Positions 11,268-43,100 of a DNA stretch of 64,000 nt are shown one piece after another. The translations under genes were made by a program, and so were the position numbers. Position 1 is the stretch's first letter. The number at the start of each line of letters is the position of its first letter. Below the pieces are notes generated by a model. It had not been told where the DNA came from and searched no databases. It was given only the letters and a program-made list of their open reading frames with translations. This DNA comes from Oryzias latipes. Its lineage: Eukaryota > Chordata > Actinopteri > Beloniformes > Adrianichthyidae. The stretch spans positions 24,114,160-24,178,159 of the forward strand of contig NC_019862.2 of the NCBI RefSeq assembly GCF_002234675.1, given 5' to 3'.

Positions 11268-13680
11268 TTATAACATGTCTCTCAGCATCTCCCACACGGG
11301 GCTGGTCTCAATAATGTGAGCTCTGGCCAGAAGCATTCTGTCCCTGATGCTGTCCACGTGGGGCTTACTAGTGGCCTGCACATAAAAAAAAATGTTTTAG
11401 CTCAAGAAGCACAAGGAAAAAAACAACGTACGAAGCTGATTTCTAAATAGACCAGATACCTTCACAATAATCAGCATTCCTTTCACCATTTCTGCGTAGT
11501 TTCGAACGGTGAGGATCTTAAGATTACTGCCGAAAAACCTGAAAATAAATAAATAAATAACAGGTATGTTCTTATGATCCAATCAGAAGGTTCCTCTGGG
11601 TTTCACTTCCTGTCCGGAGACAGAACATTTTCTCACCTGTTTTGAATCAGCTTCAAAGTTTTCAGCTCTTTGGGTCCGGTAAAGGGTGCGTACAGAAGCA
11701 GGAAGCAGTTACGATGGATTTCCACAAAGTTCTTTATCTGATCCATGAGTCCCAGTTCTTCCAAATCCTCTGGACGCTCTTGAGGCTCAACAAATAGAAA
11801 TGCAGTCCCTACATATGGCAATATAGAAGCTATTGTTTAATGGGTGGACGTTAGCTAAAACATTACAGTTGATCTGGTGAAGACTAGCTAAAGAGTGCTT
11901 GTTTACAAGAAGAAATGACTCAAAAAATGATACATTTTTTAACATTTTAAAAATACTTCATTTTGATATTTAACTCTACGATCTATCACTTTAACTATTT
12001 TCTTGATTTTTCTGTAAATGTTCAATATTTGTTTTCAGATTGGATTTTTTTGCTTCCTGTTTAGCTCATGGCTGCTCTGCATTTCCGTCCTTTTTTTTGG
12101 TGTTTTACCTATTATTTAGCTGCCTTTACTTGTTCAATGTTTTCAATAAATGAGTTTTATTTATCTACAATCTTCTGCTTTTTTCCGAAAACCTCCTCCC
12201 TGACAGAATTGGGGCAAATTTATGAGAGAATCACCTGTTATTATAAGAATTGACAGAATTGACAAAGCCTTATGAATGAGAGGTGAAACGTCTTCAATTG
12301 TTTAAAACCAAGTCCAGATGACAACATTTAAACCTGCTACTATGATGGAATCAACCTGGGTGAATGAGAGTCTTCATAGATATTGTAAGGCTGCTTTTAG
12401 TGACATCTAGTGGTGAAAAGGAAAACAGCAAAACAATCATTTCATTGATATTATTCCAGCCATTCATTCTCTGTACAGATATATTTGAACGGTGACAAAA
12501 TACCTGTACTATATCTAGCATTGAATGGAAAGAAGTCTGGTCTTTACCACAAAAAATCTTCTTAACAAAGTCAAAGAAATGTCATGTCTATGAAGACTCT
12601 CATTCATCCAGGTTGGTTCCATTGTAGTAGGTTTAGGGGATGTCATCTGGAGTTGGTTTTAAAGTTAGAAGACGTTTCACCTCTTATCCAAGAGGCTTTG
12701 TCAAAAGGCGTTGCCAATTCTAACTTTAAAACCAAGTCCAGATGACATCCCCTAAACCTACTACAAAGAAATGTCATACAAACTCGTTTTTTTTTTGCTG
12801 ATTTTTAACTTTAATATGAAAACTTAATATTTGGCTATAGTAGTTTTGAACAGAAAGATCGTGATGCTTTCTTTTTTTTATAAATATGTTGTTTTTCATG
12901 GCCAAATTCCATATTCACAAAAGTAAATTTGCTAATACAAAAACTGAATTCTTCTTACTGAAATTGCAACTGCAGCAACATTTAATTTCTGCTTCAAAAA
13001 AATACAAAGGCTCAAAAAACGATTAACATCTGTAAATCCATCGGATTAACGACATAAGTTAACTCTCGCATTTAAATATTTACGTTTTTTCCCCCTTTTT
13101 TTATTTTCTATTTTTGTTTTAAGTTACTTATTTCTTTCCTTCTGTGATTGCTTTATGTGGTTGCTATTGAAGACCACTTTGTTTAAAAAGTTTATATTAT
13201 TTACATTTTTGCTCTTATAGTTAAGATTTTCAAAGGGTCAAAACGATTGTATTCGGAATAGTGTTGTTTTGTAATATTTTTTGTTATTAATGTCGTAATT
13301 TAGTATTGTACTGTGCAAATGTTCAGTAAAAGAACAACCTGTATTGATCTCCTCATATTGACCTTTCATTTCCTGATTGACAAATACCTTCAACATCTAC
13401 TTAATTGGCGCAAACGGGCTTCCATAGTTTACTTTTACCTGACAAAGGGAAAATAAAGGTTCCTGTTGTGATGCTGTCAGAAAATCGGATTCTGTGTTGC
13501 TGAGCGCTGAGTATCCTGCAGGATTCATTGTTCTGGAAAAGAAGAAACTTACATTCAGACAGTAGCCTAGCTTAGCTTTTTATTTTCCTCCAAAAGACGT
13601 CCTGCCACAAATACCTGAATTGAGGAGCTAATTATGACCGTTGTTTTCCACTGACTAGTAGTTTCTCGACCTGCCGCCAT
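11268..13680 (-). CDS. spo16: SPO16 homologue (C1orf146), synaptonemal/crossover factor
   Basis: SPO16 pairs with SHOC1 (Zip2-like) in an XPF-ERCC1-like complex that binds branched recombination intermediates and promotes meiotic crossovers. Exons (minus, 5' to 3'): 13615-13680, 13439-13532, 11637-11808, 11460-11538, 11268-11375. Phases all agree and give 172 codons plus TAA (human 180). Matching blocks: exon 1 WKTTVIISSS, exon 2 HRIRFSDS and FPLSG, exon 3 TAFLFVEP and LIQNR, exon 4 FFGSNLKIL, exon 5 ATSKPHVDSI and IIETSPVW. Exons 1 and 2 are too short to be found as open frames and were placed by splice sites and family pattern. The 1.6-kb intron 2 holds a foldback repeat. Position between glmn and btbd8 matches human 1p22.1. 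The stop codon is only 174 bp from that of glmn. Confidence 0.92.
11544..11557 (+). terminator. Possible glmn polyadenylation signal
   Basis: An AATAAATAAATAAA run lies about 450 bp past the glmn stop codon and is the first AATAAA seen there. If used, the glmn 3' UTR would run antisense through the last two spo16 exons. The motif is also simple-sequence, so its use is uncertain. Confidence 0.3.
12274..12770. repeat. Foldback repeat in spo16 intron 2
   Basis: About 500 bp made of repeated, inverted pieces. The block 12592-12676 (containing GAAGACTCTCATTCATCCAG and GATGTCATCTGGAGTTGG) is followed by a reverse-complement arm at about 12717-12768, so that part folds into a hairpin with a loop of some 40 bp. 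A more diverged copy of the same arms lies at 12274-12385 in the opposite sense, ending GAATGAGAGTCTTCATAG. The structure looks like a TIR-only DNA element or foldback transposon. Confidence 0.65.
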
Positions 13681-13964
13681 AACTGGATACGGATATTAAA
13701 AAAAATTGAAATAGCAACAATGCTTCAAATTCGAGAAACTAGCAGTTGATTAAACCCGAACGGTCCTCGCGGCAAACACGCTCGAAAAGCGGGTTGCCAG
13801 ATCTGACAGAAGTTGAAGGTTCAATTGAAAGGTTGAAGTAATATCTTTCATTTTAAAATAAAATAAAAGAGACACGCAGGTCCATGGTGGTGTGGAAAGC
13901 ATGTTTGTGTCTTTCACAAAATCAGTCTATTTCACAAAAACATGTATTTTTCTTAAACACAACC

Positions 13965-13970
13965 TTTATT
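13965..13970 (-). terminator. Probable btbd8 polyadenylation signal
   Basis: AATAAA on the minus strand lies about 275 bp after the btbd8 stop codon and about 285 bp before the spo16 start codon. It is the first canonical signal downstream of the gene. Confidence 0.5.
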
Positions 13971-14244
13971 TTACAATTACAATAATGCCAGTCAGTGGAC
14001 CAATAAAGTTTTTTTTAACAGATTCAAAAAACCCTTTTATAGACCTCTAAGAAAAAGAAAAAGTAAAAAATACCAGCATGCACACCATCCCACTTGTATC
14101 AAGGAGGAGTCCACTAAGGGCATGATGGGAACTGCTGCTGCAAAGTCCAAAGCTCTGTTCAGTCCAGAACAGTTTTATAAATTACAAATAAATTAAGACA
14201 ATCAGCAGAAAATTTAATGCAGACACCGCAGGCTCTCTGTTTGG

Positions 14245-34976
<20,732 letters not shown>

Positions 34977-35932
34977 GGCTGGTTGTGTTCTAGAACAGAG
35001 ATCCAGGAAAACTTTAGAAGCAGTTTATCCCCAAAGAGATGATCTACCAGGAACCCGGGACATTCCCAGAGGGGAATTCTAATGAAGCCTTTGTTATTTA
35101 TCAGCACACACACCCATGACCCCGGATTCACGTGACTTCCCATCGTCTGTTGGGAGATTGCTTTCATATTCATATCTGGCACACTTGTCCCCCCCCCCCC
35201 CTCCCCTCCCTGACGGTACCACAGGCTTAACCATAGACATTTACTTCTCGTTCTTAATGTTAAACTTTTTTTTTTTTAAGTTTTCGGTCCATGATCTGTA
35301 CTTTAAAAACAACTTAAAATGATTAAAACCCTTTTCAGTTTGCTAGTAGTATTAGTAACATTCAAAACGGAATAATACTCAAAAACATGTTTGTTTGTTT
35401 TTGAGAAGATTTACGGGTAACGATGGATACTAAAACATTAAAGTCACTGACTGACCAACATAACGCATCACAACTAGCATACATATACCCGTCTCTGCGC
35501 TGCTAAAAGAACATCTTAGGTGCTAGCAGGCTAGTGCTAACGAGGCTGAGGGAGATAACCGTTGGCTATCTTTTTTCAACATAACGTCCGGACGCCCTGT
35601 ACAGGCGCGCGAGCGGACACTGTGGCCGTTGAAAAGTGGACATGAGCGCGTGAAAGGAGAATGTGCGCGGCGCAGGGATGCTGACCGGACATCAGCGCTG
35701 CACGCGGTGCGGACTGACAGGCTGCTGCTGCGCGCTGGAAATCCTCATCAGGTCTCCTTTCCAGCGTTATCCTCTGTTTTCCTTGACCTCATTAGCAAAC
35801 GTCACGGGGTAAAGGTGAGGAAGTGGGAGGGCTCCCAAAATGAGGGCTCCTCAGCAATGTTTTTTTTTAAGACTCCGACTCCACCCTCTTCTTCCTACGT
35901 AAACAATGTGCGACAGCCCTAAATGACTGTGG
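34977..35932 (-). promoter_or_regulatory. btbd8 5' flank with GC-rich putative promoter (about 35560-35830)
   Basis: The segment around 35590-35720 is CpG-dense ('CAGGCGCGCGAGCGGACAC', 'GTGCGCGGCGCAGG', 'GCACGCGGTGCGG'), unlike the AT-rich surroundings, and lies 0.6 to 0.85 kb upstream of the btbd8 ATG. The ATG-bearing exon seems to begin after an acceptor (CTCTGTTCTAG), which fits a non-coding first exon inside the CpG-rich block. The exact transcription start is not visible. Confidence 0.45.
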
Positions 35933-37418
35933 CAATGAGTTATATCACTAGAGGAGACACGCCCGCTGTAGAAGCCTGGCCGACGGTGGCGGAGCGCGAC
36001 GCCATCTTGGTGAGGTCGACGACGCCCACATGACAATGATTTCTATAGCCTTTGGTGGCATCTAAGTAGCTTTTATATAATTTATATATATATTCATATT
36101 TCTATATACTTGTGCAAATAAATAAATATATAATATATGTATATAATTTTTATATATAAATACATCATTTGTTGCTGTTAAATAAGAGAAACAGTCAGCC
36201 TTAAAAGCTCAAACTTTAATGAAAAATGCATTGTTGCAGGACTTCTTATAAATAAATAAAAATTACAAAGAATTTTTGAAAATAATTTTTAAACATTTCA
36301 AAGTTTTAGACCTCTTTGACATGTAATTTAGATTATTTAGAAAAGCCCAACAATACTTCAATAATAATAATAAATAATAACAATATATAAATAATAAGTC
36401 AATAATAATATTAAATGATAACAATATATAAACAATAAGTCAATAATAATAATAATGATGAATCAATGATAATAATAATAAATCAATAGTAAGTCAATAA
36501 AAATATTAAATGATAACAAGAAATCAATAATAAGTCAATAATAATAATAATAAATAACAATATATAAATAAGTCAATAATATTAATGATGAATCAATAAT
36601 AAATAATAATAATAAATCAATAGTAAGTCAATAATAATATTAAATGATAACAATAAATCAATGATAGTTCAATAATAATATATGATAATAATAAGTCAAC
36701 AATAAGTCCAAAAGTCAACAACAGATTTTCCCCTTTAAAAAGAAACAAAAAACAAAAGAAAAACAATTGATTTACCCCACTGATTCATGTGAGTGATCAG
36801 TTTGTGTAACATAGATGGTATGGTGTCGGATTTCAAGCAAACAGTCTGGCCTCTTATCAAAATCTGTTTCCCCAAAATCTTTTGAACATAGCCAAACTGT
36901 ATTGCTAGTTGGTAACTACAGTGATCCATCTGGGTTAGCTCTTTTTATTGCTAAGGCCCACTTTTTCCTTAAGTCTGAATCCATTAGAAAACCTGCAAGA
37001 AAAGTTCAGTCACTGAGTCAGAAATGTATAAATCTATATAACTATATTAGCCTAGTCCTAGTATACTGTTTATAGGTTTAACTAAATAAAGTTTACATTT
37101 ATGTCGACAGCAAATTATACGTACATCATGCAGCATGTTCATAATAGCCTTGCAGCATCATGCATGTCAACATGTGTTCTATTAATAAAGCCCCTCCAGC
37201 AGTAAAAGAAAAAATTATAGTTCTTACCTGTGAAATGTTCTCCCTTCCTCCTTTGTGGACTCTGATTTTGGCAGTTGAAACTTGAACAATGAACTGGCAT
37301 TTTGCAAAAAATGAGTTCACATGCATGCACTGCAGCAGTAACTTGACCTCACCAAGATGGCAGTGCTCTCCTCCCATGAGGAATCACGTGATGTCTCCTC
37401 TAGTGATATAACTCATTG
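35933..37418. mobile_element. 1.49-kb DNA transposon with 8-bp target duplication
   Basis: The ends are inverted copies of CAATGAGTTATATCACTAG continuing AGGAGAC. They are flanked by GACTGTGG on both sides (35925-35932 and 37419-37426). Both termini also share GCCATCTTGGTGAGGTC further inside (36001 on the plus strand; complement at 37345-37361). The interior is AT-rich with a minisatellite and no transposase frame. Eight-base duplications fit hAT, P or Zisupton-type elements, but the terminal CAATGA is not classical hAT, so the superfamily is left open. Confidence 0.85.
36355..36715. repeat. AT-rich minisatellite (AATAAT / AAGTCAATAAT units)
   Basis: About 360 bp of degenerate tandem units built from 'AATAATAATAAT', 'AACAATATATAAAT' and 'AAGTCAATAATAAT' segments. 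It lies wholly inside the 35933-37418 transposon and so may be part of that element's structure. Confidence 0.85.
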
Positions 37419-37439
37419 GACTGTGGCAACAACTTTTTA

Positions 37440-38110
37440 TTTTTATTGAAGCAAGTATTTCACAAACAATTACGGCATATATGTAAACGACATCAATATC
37501 AATGATGAGACAAAGGTAGATGAAAACAAATATAACTAAAAAAAAGGGGGGACCTATTTCAAAAGTTGAAATAAATCAAATAAATTCGACAATGTCTGGG
37601 CATTCTTGTGTTTCATGTAATGTAAAGATTTAGAGAATAGTTTGAGATAGTTTAATTATCTATCAATGTGAGGTATGACCTTTAAGAATTCACAATTGTG
37701 TATAAAATTCTTTGTAATCACAATCAATACGTTAAATAAAGTCCAGATTTTTATCAATTAATTGATATTGAATTTTAATGGCATTTCAATTTAAAGGGGT
37801 TTATGATGATATTTTTTGTTTTCAGCCAATTATGAAAAGAAGACCTAGAGTCTTTTACATGCATACATTCAAAGAAACGATGTTCCACGGTTTCTACTCA
37901 ATTTCCACTAAAGACTCAAAGATCGCTATCCCAGTTAAAGCAAGTATGTAAAAAATGATTGGAAGGGTAAATATCATTTGATACTTTACAGGTTACTTCT
38001 TTTGCTCTGTGAAGGACAGGATATAAAAACTTTGTAAAGAGAATACTTGGCTTACACAGTCAATGGTCTATAACAGTTGGGGCTGAATGTTCTGACCAAC
38101 AAGTTATATA
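37440..38110 (-). mobile_element. L1-like LINE fragment, C-terminal end
   Basis: The minus strand between about 37800 and 38060 reads, in shifting frames, like the end of a fish L1-type ORF2: 'LYPVLHRAKEVTCKVSN', 'FNWDSDL..FSGN' and 'LCMYACK', reminiscent of the C-terminal zinc-knuckle region (C..C..H). Frames are broken, so the copy is dead. Assignment is by pattern memory only. Confidence 0.45.
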
Positions 38111-38462
38111 GGATAGAGTTGCTGCGCTACAGTTACGAACGCAAAGTAGGACGCCATGTTGGATAGATTGAGATGCCGGCTCACTGCTGTGCTACAACTG
38201 CACAAACAGAGCTGGAAAAACAAGGATGTGACTTGTCACAAGTAACTTATTACTGCCAGCTAGTAAAGGAGAACTTATAGAAAACAATTTAGGAAGATCT
38301 GAGTGAGTTTACTCTCACAGTAGTGAACATTTAGGCTGATATTGCAGTGATGATAGCAATGTCAACACAAACCGAACCTATTCAAAGTCAATGGAAGCAT
38401 TAGACTTCGCACTTTTTCCACGTTTTCTGGCGGGACCACCTGTCTTTTCTTGTTTTGGGGGG

Positions 38463-38790
38463 TGTAGCAGCTGCATAGCTCAGTTGGTTAGAGAAATCAG
38501 GGTTCGCTTCCCATTAACTCACGCAATTTCCCTGTGCCGGTCCCCAGTTTGGAAGTTCCCTCATGCATCATATGTGGGTTTTCTCTGGGCACACTGGTTT
38601 TGTCCCACAGTCCAAAAACATGCTTCGTAGACTAATTGGTATCTCTAAATTGCCCCCAAGTGTATTTGTGTGTGTGAGAGAGAGTGGCCCTGCAATGGAC
38701 TGGTGTACCTGTTTAGGGCTTACAGTAGCTGGGCTCCAGAAAGCCATGACCCTAGAAGGGATTTAGTAGGTTCTGAAGATGGATGGATGT
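38463..38790 (+). mobile_element. tRNA-derived SINE (family 1)
   Basis: The head is tRNA-like with an A box (TAGCTCAGTTGG, 38476-38487) and a B box (GGTTCGCTTCC, 38501-38511). The body has the family block 'CAGTCCAAAAACATGC', 'CTAATTGGTATCTCTAAATTG' and 'GCAATGGACTGGTG', and the tail is GGATGGATG. It is a diverged relative of the minus-strand copy at 29266-29633. Confidence 0.8.
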
Positions 38791-40077
38791 GTTTAGTTGA
38801 GAAGATTATGCTAAAAGGTAAATCTTAGATTCTTACCCTGCCTCCTGTTTTTGCCTTCTTCAGCTCCACATCAGTATAGGAGCAATGTTTTAGCTCAAAT
38901 ACATTCAGTTTAGTTTAGCAATCCATAGGAAATGTCATTGAATCTTTGGAATTATGTGTTCCTTCTCTTTTTCTTTTAACATTTAATAACTCATTCTAGA
39001 CAGAAAAAAATGGGCAAATCTATTTATTTTAAACATAATTTAAGATAGACCATTACCAATAAATCTTAACATTCATTTTAACCATGTTGCACTGACAAGT
39101 TTTGCTATATTTGAGGGAAAAACAGAGCTTCTGATGGAGCCCAAATCCTGCCTCTCCCACAGATCAGTCTTTATGGGTCATGGCCTCAGGCTGACAGCAC
39201 TTTATGCAACATTTGCTGAATTTCACATTTCAGTGTGCTTCCATATTAGCAGCCCTATCTGCCACAGAATCAAAGAAGACTTAAAAATATCCAAACTCGT
39301 CCAAAACAGATTCAAAAAGCTGCTGTGTCACTCTGCTCTGCTGGATCAAACATCTGCTGCTATTCTTGGTTTCTCGTCTGTTCTTATGAAGAGCTTAGAC
39401 TGTCGGTGGGTGATCTTAAAATAACACGCAAGCAGGTGAGGCCTTCTGTTTATAGCGTTAAAAAATGACTATTGTTATAAAATGACTGGAATAAAAATAA
39501 AAAAGGAGTTTGACAGACGAACAGTTTATTTATAAAATCAAACAGTGACGATCAGGCTCAGTGAGTTTCAAAATGCAGCGTGTAGGAAGAGATACAAAAT
39601 AGTATCATAGTCAACCATCACTGGCATTTCTAAACAGGAAGATCATGATAACATTCTCTACATGTGAGCAAATATCTTCAAAGAAAACTCTTTTTACAAC
39701 ATGACTCAATGAGCGGACTGGGACGTGGCTCCTGAAAGCGGTGCCCGACTGGAAGCTGAGCGTACACGTGAAAACCAAACACGGCCGACGATGATGACAA
39801 CCCGGGACGAAGATAAAAAGCCACCACACAGTCACGTGAAAACGCCACACATTTGTTATAATGTAACCGACAAACTTTAAGGCCGATATCGTGTGCAAAA
39901 GAACATCTCAACTGTGTCACATGTTCTCTTCGGTGTCCTCTCCAGGGAGGTGTGCTTGGATCCTTTCCTTCAGATGTCTTAAAAAAATGTCTGAAATGTG
40001 AGAAATTTAAAGAATGATTGCATTGTCACCTGGTCTTACAGGCATATTCAAGGCTTCTGGGAGGTGGAATAGGGTGC
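38791..40077. other. Intergenic stretch between btbd8 and ephx4, includes ephx4 3' UTR
   Basis: No conserved protein frame was recognised. The ephx4 3' UTR probably covers about 39510-40123, because AATAAA on the minus strand (39525-39530) is the first canonical signal after the ephx4 stop codon. Confidence 0.45.
39525..39530 (-). terminator. Probable ephx4 polyadenylation signal
   Basis: AATAAA on the minus strand, about 595 bp after the ephx4 stop codon. Confidence 0.45.
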
Positions 40078-40098
40078 TGGGGGGGGGGGGGGGGGGGG
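40078..40098. repeat. Poly(G) run of about 20 bp in the ephx4 3' UTR
   Basis: A run of about twenty G on the plus strand gives poly(C) in the ephx4 transcript about 26 nt after the stop codon. Long G runs are unstable and error-prone in sequencing, so the length should not be trusted. Confidence 0.9.
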
Positions 40099-40123
40099 TG
40101 CTGGAGGAGGCTTCTCTGTGGGA

Positions 40124-43100
40124 TTAGTTCCTGTGGCCTTTGCGCCCCTCTCCTTCCTTTAAGAACGTCCATATGAGGGTGTTGACGATATCGGGCTGGT
40201 CCTGCTGCAGCCAGTGGCTGGCCCCAGATATGATGTTGAGACGGAAATGGTTCCTGATGTACAGGCGGCAAGCTTCCGCCATCTCCTGCTCCAGAAAAGC
40301 ATCCCGCTCCCCCCACAGGAGCAGCACCGGAGACCGGACGTGGTTGTGACTCAGAGGGAGGGAGCTGACAACGGAGACGCACACAAAGAAAACAAATGGC
40401 TGACACTGTTCAGATATTTTTCTAATAAACACATCATTATTGAGTCATGAAGCTTTGAAGTAGTCTGTAGGTCAAAAAGGTGGCATCTCAGCAAATTTGT
40501 AGAGGCACCACCCACAGTTTCACCCGTTTTTTCCTACTCTAGAATCTGCACTCTCCACCATGAGGGACAGTTTTTTTTAATTATTTTAAAGACCCACTTC
40601 ATTTTCTTTTGGTTTATTGTTAAAGCATTACCAGTAGTCTTTTAATTACGATTACCTGGATGACATTTTTAGCCAAAATCAAAAACGCTGTGACAGTTTC
40701 TGCAGGAGTTTATCAGAAATTTGCTTCTGAGTTGTGGGAGGGACTGTTGGCACAGAGCAAGTCTTTCCTCATTTCCCATGATCCCAAAATCAAAAACCTT
40801 TGTTGTTTTGTAGGACATAGTTTCTGCAGAGCGGCAGGAGTTCATCAGAAATTTGCCTCTGAGTTTAGGACGGGACTGTTAGCAAAGAGTAATCCCGCTC
40901 TTACTTCCAGTCACCACTCTGTTAACACTCTCTCCCACTAGCTTACAGCCCCTCTCACCCATAACTTTACAGTTGCAACAAAAGCAGCGAGGAGGAATAT
41001 TGAAGCTATCCAGCCATGAAGTTTTGATCCAGATGCCAGCTCGGAGGAGGAAAACAATTTGAATAAAGAAATTCTCAGAAATGCAGTTTTAAGCTCAACT
41101 TTCTTCATATATGTGCTCCATCATGAGAGAAATGCTACAAGAACAGGCTAAAAACACCAAAAACAATTTTCATCGGAGTGTAGTTAAAGTCGTGGGGGAC
41201 AACCACACCTCCTTATACCAAAACTCAGTCATTCGCCTCTTCTGACCTGTCGTCACCCAAACTCCGTTTTCATTTATTCTGTTCTTTTTGTGTTTTCAGT
41301 CCTCACAAATGTCCTTCCCTATTCCCCTGTCCTTTAACTCCCCATTGATCCCTTCACGCCTGAATTTATTTCTAATTATATAAAAATATTCTTCAATTTT
41401 TTTGCCTTTCAAGGTGATGCTAAAGTAGGTGGAGTCCTGGAGTGAATGGTAAGATCATTTACAGTATGTCAGCAGTCTGCATTTGATCTTTCTTTATGTT
41501 TCTAACTAGAAAGATGCTATTTACAGTACGTTTCTGCCCTCTGGAGCATGTGCATTCATTTAGCGGCTGCAAGTTGTTTTATTTACGTAAGCACAGGAAA
41601 AGAGCAGATGGCGTGACCAACCATGCATGTGGAGTTCACATGTTCAAAAATACATGTGCTGGGACTTCTTTGACACTGTGCTTCTGTGTCAACAACAGAG
41701 TGTCAGTCTGACTATAGCAGAACAACGCCACGGAAATATTGGACAGTGGAGTAAAGTCCTGATAGGAGGCGATGCGGCTAAATTCAAAATATATATATAT
41801 TCAAATATATATATATTCAAATAATAAAGACTAGAAGTTAAGAATGCATCCTCTGCATTACTTCAGAGCACCACCAGATCCACCATCAGAAGCACACCTC
41901 AGAGGGACCTCCAACTTCTATAGGATCTTTTTTTAATCAACTTTCTGGATGTTAACCTTATCAGTTGCTCATTTCATATTTTGATTTTCACTGTGTTTCA
42001 ATTTCTATTATGGATACTTTTTTTTCTTTTAAATACAAGTTTATACTACGACTTCCTAATTGCATAAAGACTGTCTTTAAATGTAGCTTCTTCTTCCCTT
42101 TGCATAAGTGCAAACCCACCTGAAGACGTTTCTGTAGTAGTTGAGCGCTCCTGTTAACGCTCCTGGCTGAGACAGGGCGTACACGTAGGCCTCCAGGTCC
42201 TCCGCGGTGAGCCACCGGCCCTTCCTGCTGATTCCTGTGTTCCGGCTGGTGAACAAAGCCTTCAGAGCCTGAAGCAGACGGTCAAGAGCACAGAGACGGT
42301 TTATGCAACCAGAACAATTCAATGAGGAGAAGACTGCAGAAGGACATCGCTGTAACAGAAGTCAGAAAAGGTCCTTCAGTGGAGAAATGAGCTCCGATGA
42401 CCCTCAGCTGCAGATGTGACACCCTGCTGGCTCAACAGAATTACAAGCTGAGCGTCTAATTCTGAAAGCTGCTTTTTTTTCTTTAAGTTAATTAGTCGAA
42501 AATTACACTTCACATCATTTTCTGCGGCTATAGAATTGCTGAACTGTGATGGAACTGTAAAGGTGCTTAACACAGAGAATTGACAATTATCTTAGACTGC
42601 TGCACAAACCAAGGTACAGCCACCCTGTTTAAATCTTTTCTCACGTATGTATTATTTTGTAATATTTTTGTTTCGGAATCTCAGAGACCAAATCTCAGAG
42701 ACCAAATTTTGTTTCATCTAATGTAACTGAGACGGATAGGAAAATAATGTTTATTCCTTCAAAAGAAATGTGTGAAATATTAAACATTTTAAGAATAAAA
42801 AAAAAATGTAATTGAATACGCAAGAGAATAAAATCAGAGTTCCTTCTAAAATTGGAGGTGCCCTTCAATCACAGAGGCACTCAGCTGGTGCTCATCTCTG
42901 GAATAACTTACCGAAGGATCTAAGAGTTTCTGCATCTATGGAGATTTTTTTAAATGTATTTTATTTATTTTATGGCTTTTGTGGTTGATAATTTGTATTT
43001 TTTACCATTTTTATCTTTTAATCTTCACAGTCTATATCTGAGAGTCCCACCAATCACATATTTGCAGCCTGTGAGAATTGCATCTAGAACTAAACATGGA

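Noticed and set aside
36355-36715. Regularly repeated sequence that could suggest a CRISPR-like array
   Set aside because: The units are short, degenerate and AT-only, without unique spacers, in a vertebrate transposon; it is a minisatellite.
38476-38511. Possible tRNA gene (A and B boxes)
   Set aside because: The boxes belong to a SINE head; the cloverleaf stems do not close and a SINE body and tail follow. The same applies at 29573-29629 and 4735-4765.
40026-40406. 126-codon proline-rich minus-strand frame
   Set aside because: It is a wrong-frame reading of the last ephx4 exon plus the poly(C) tract.
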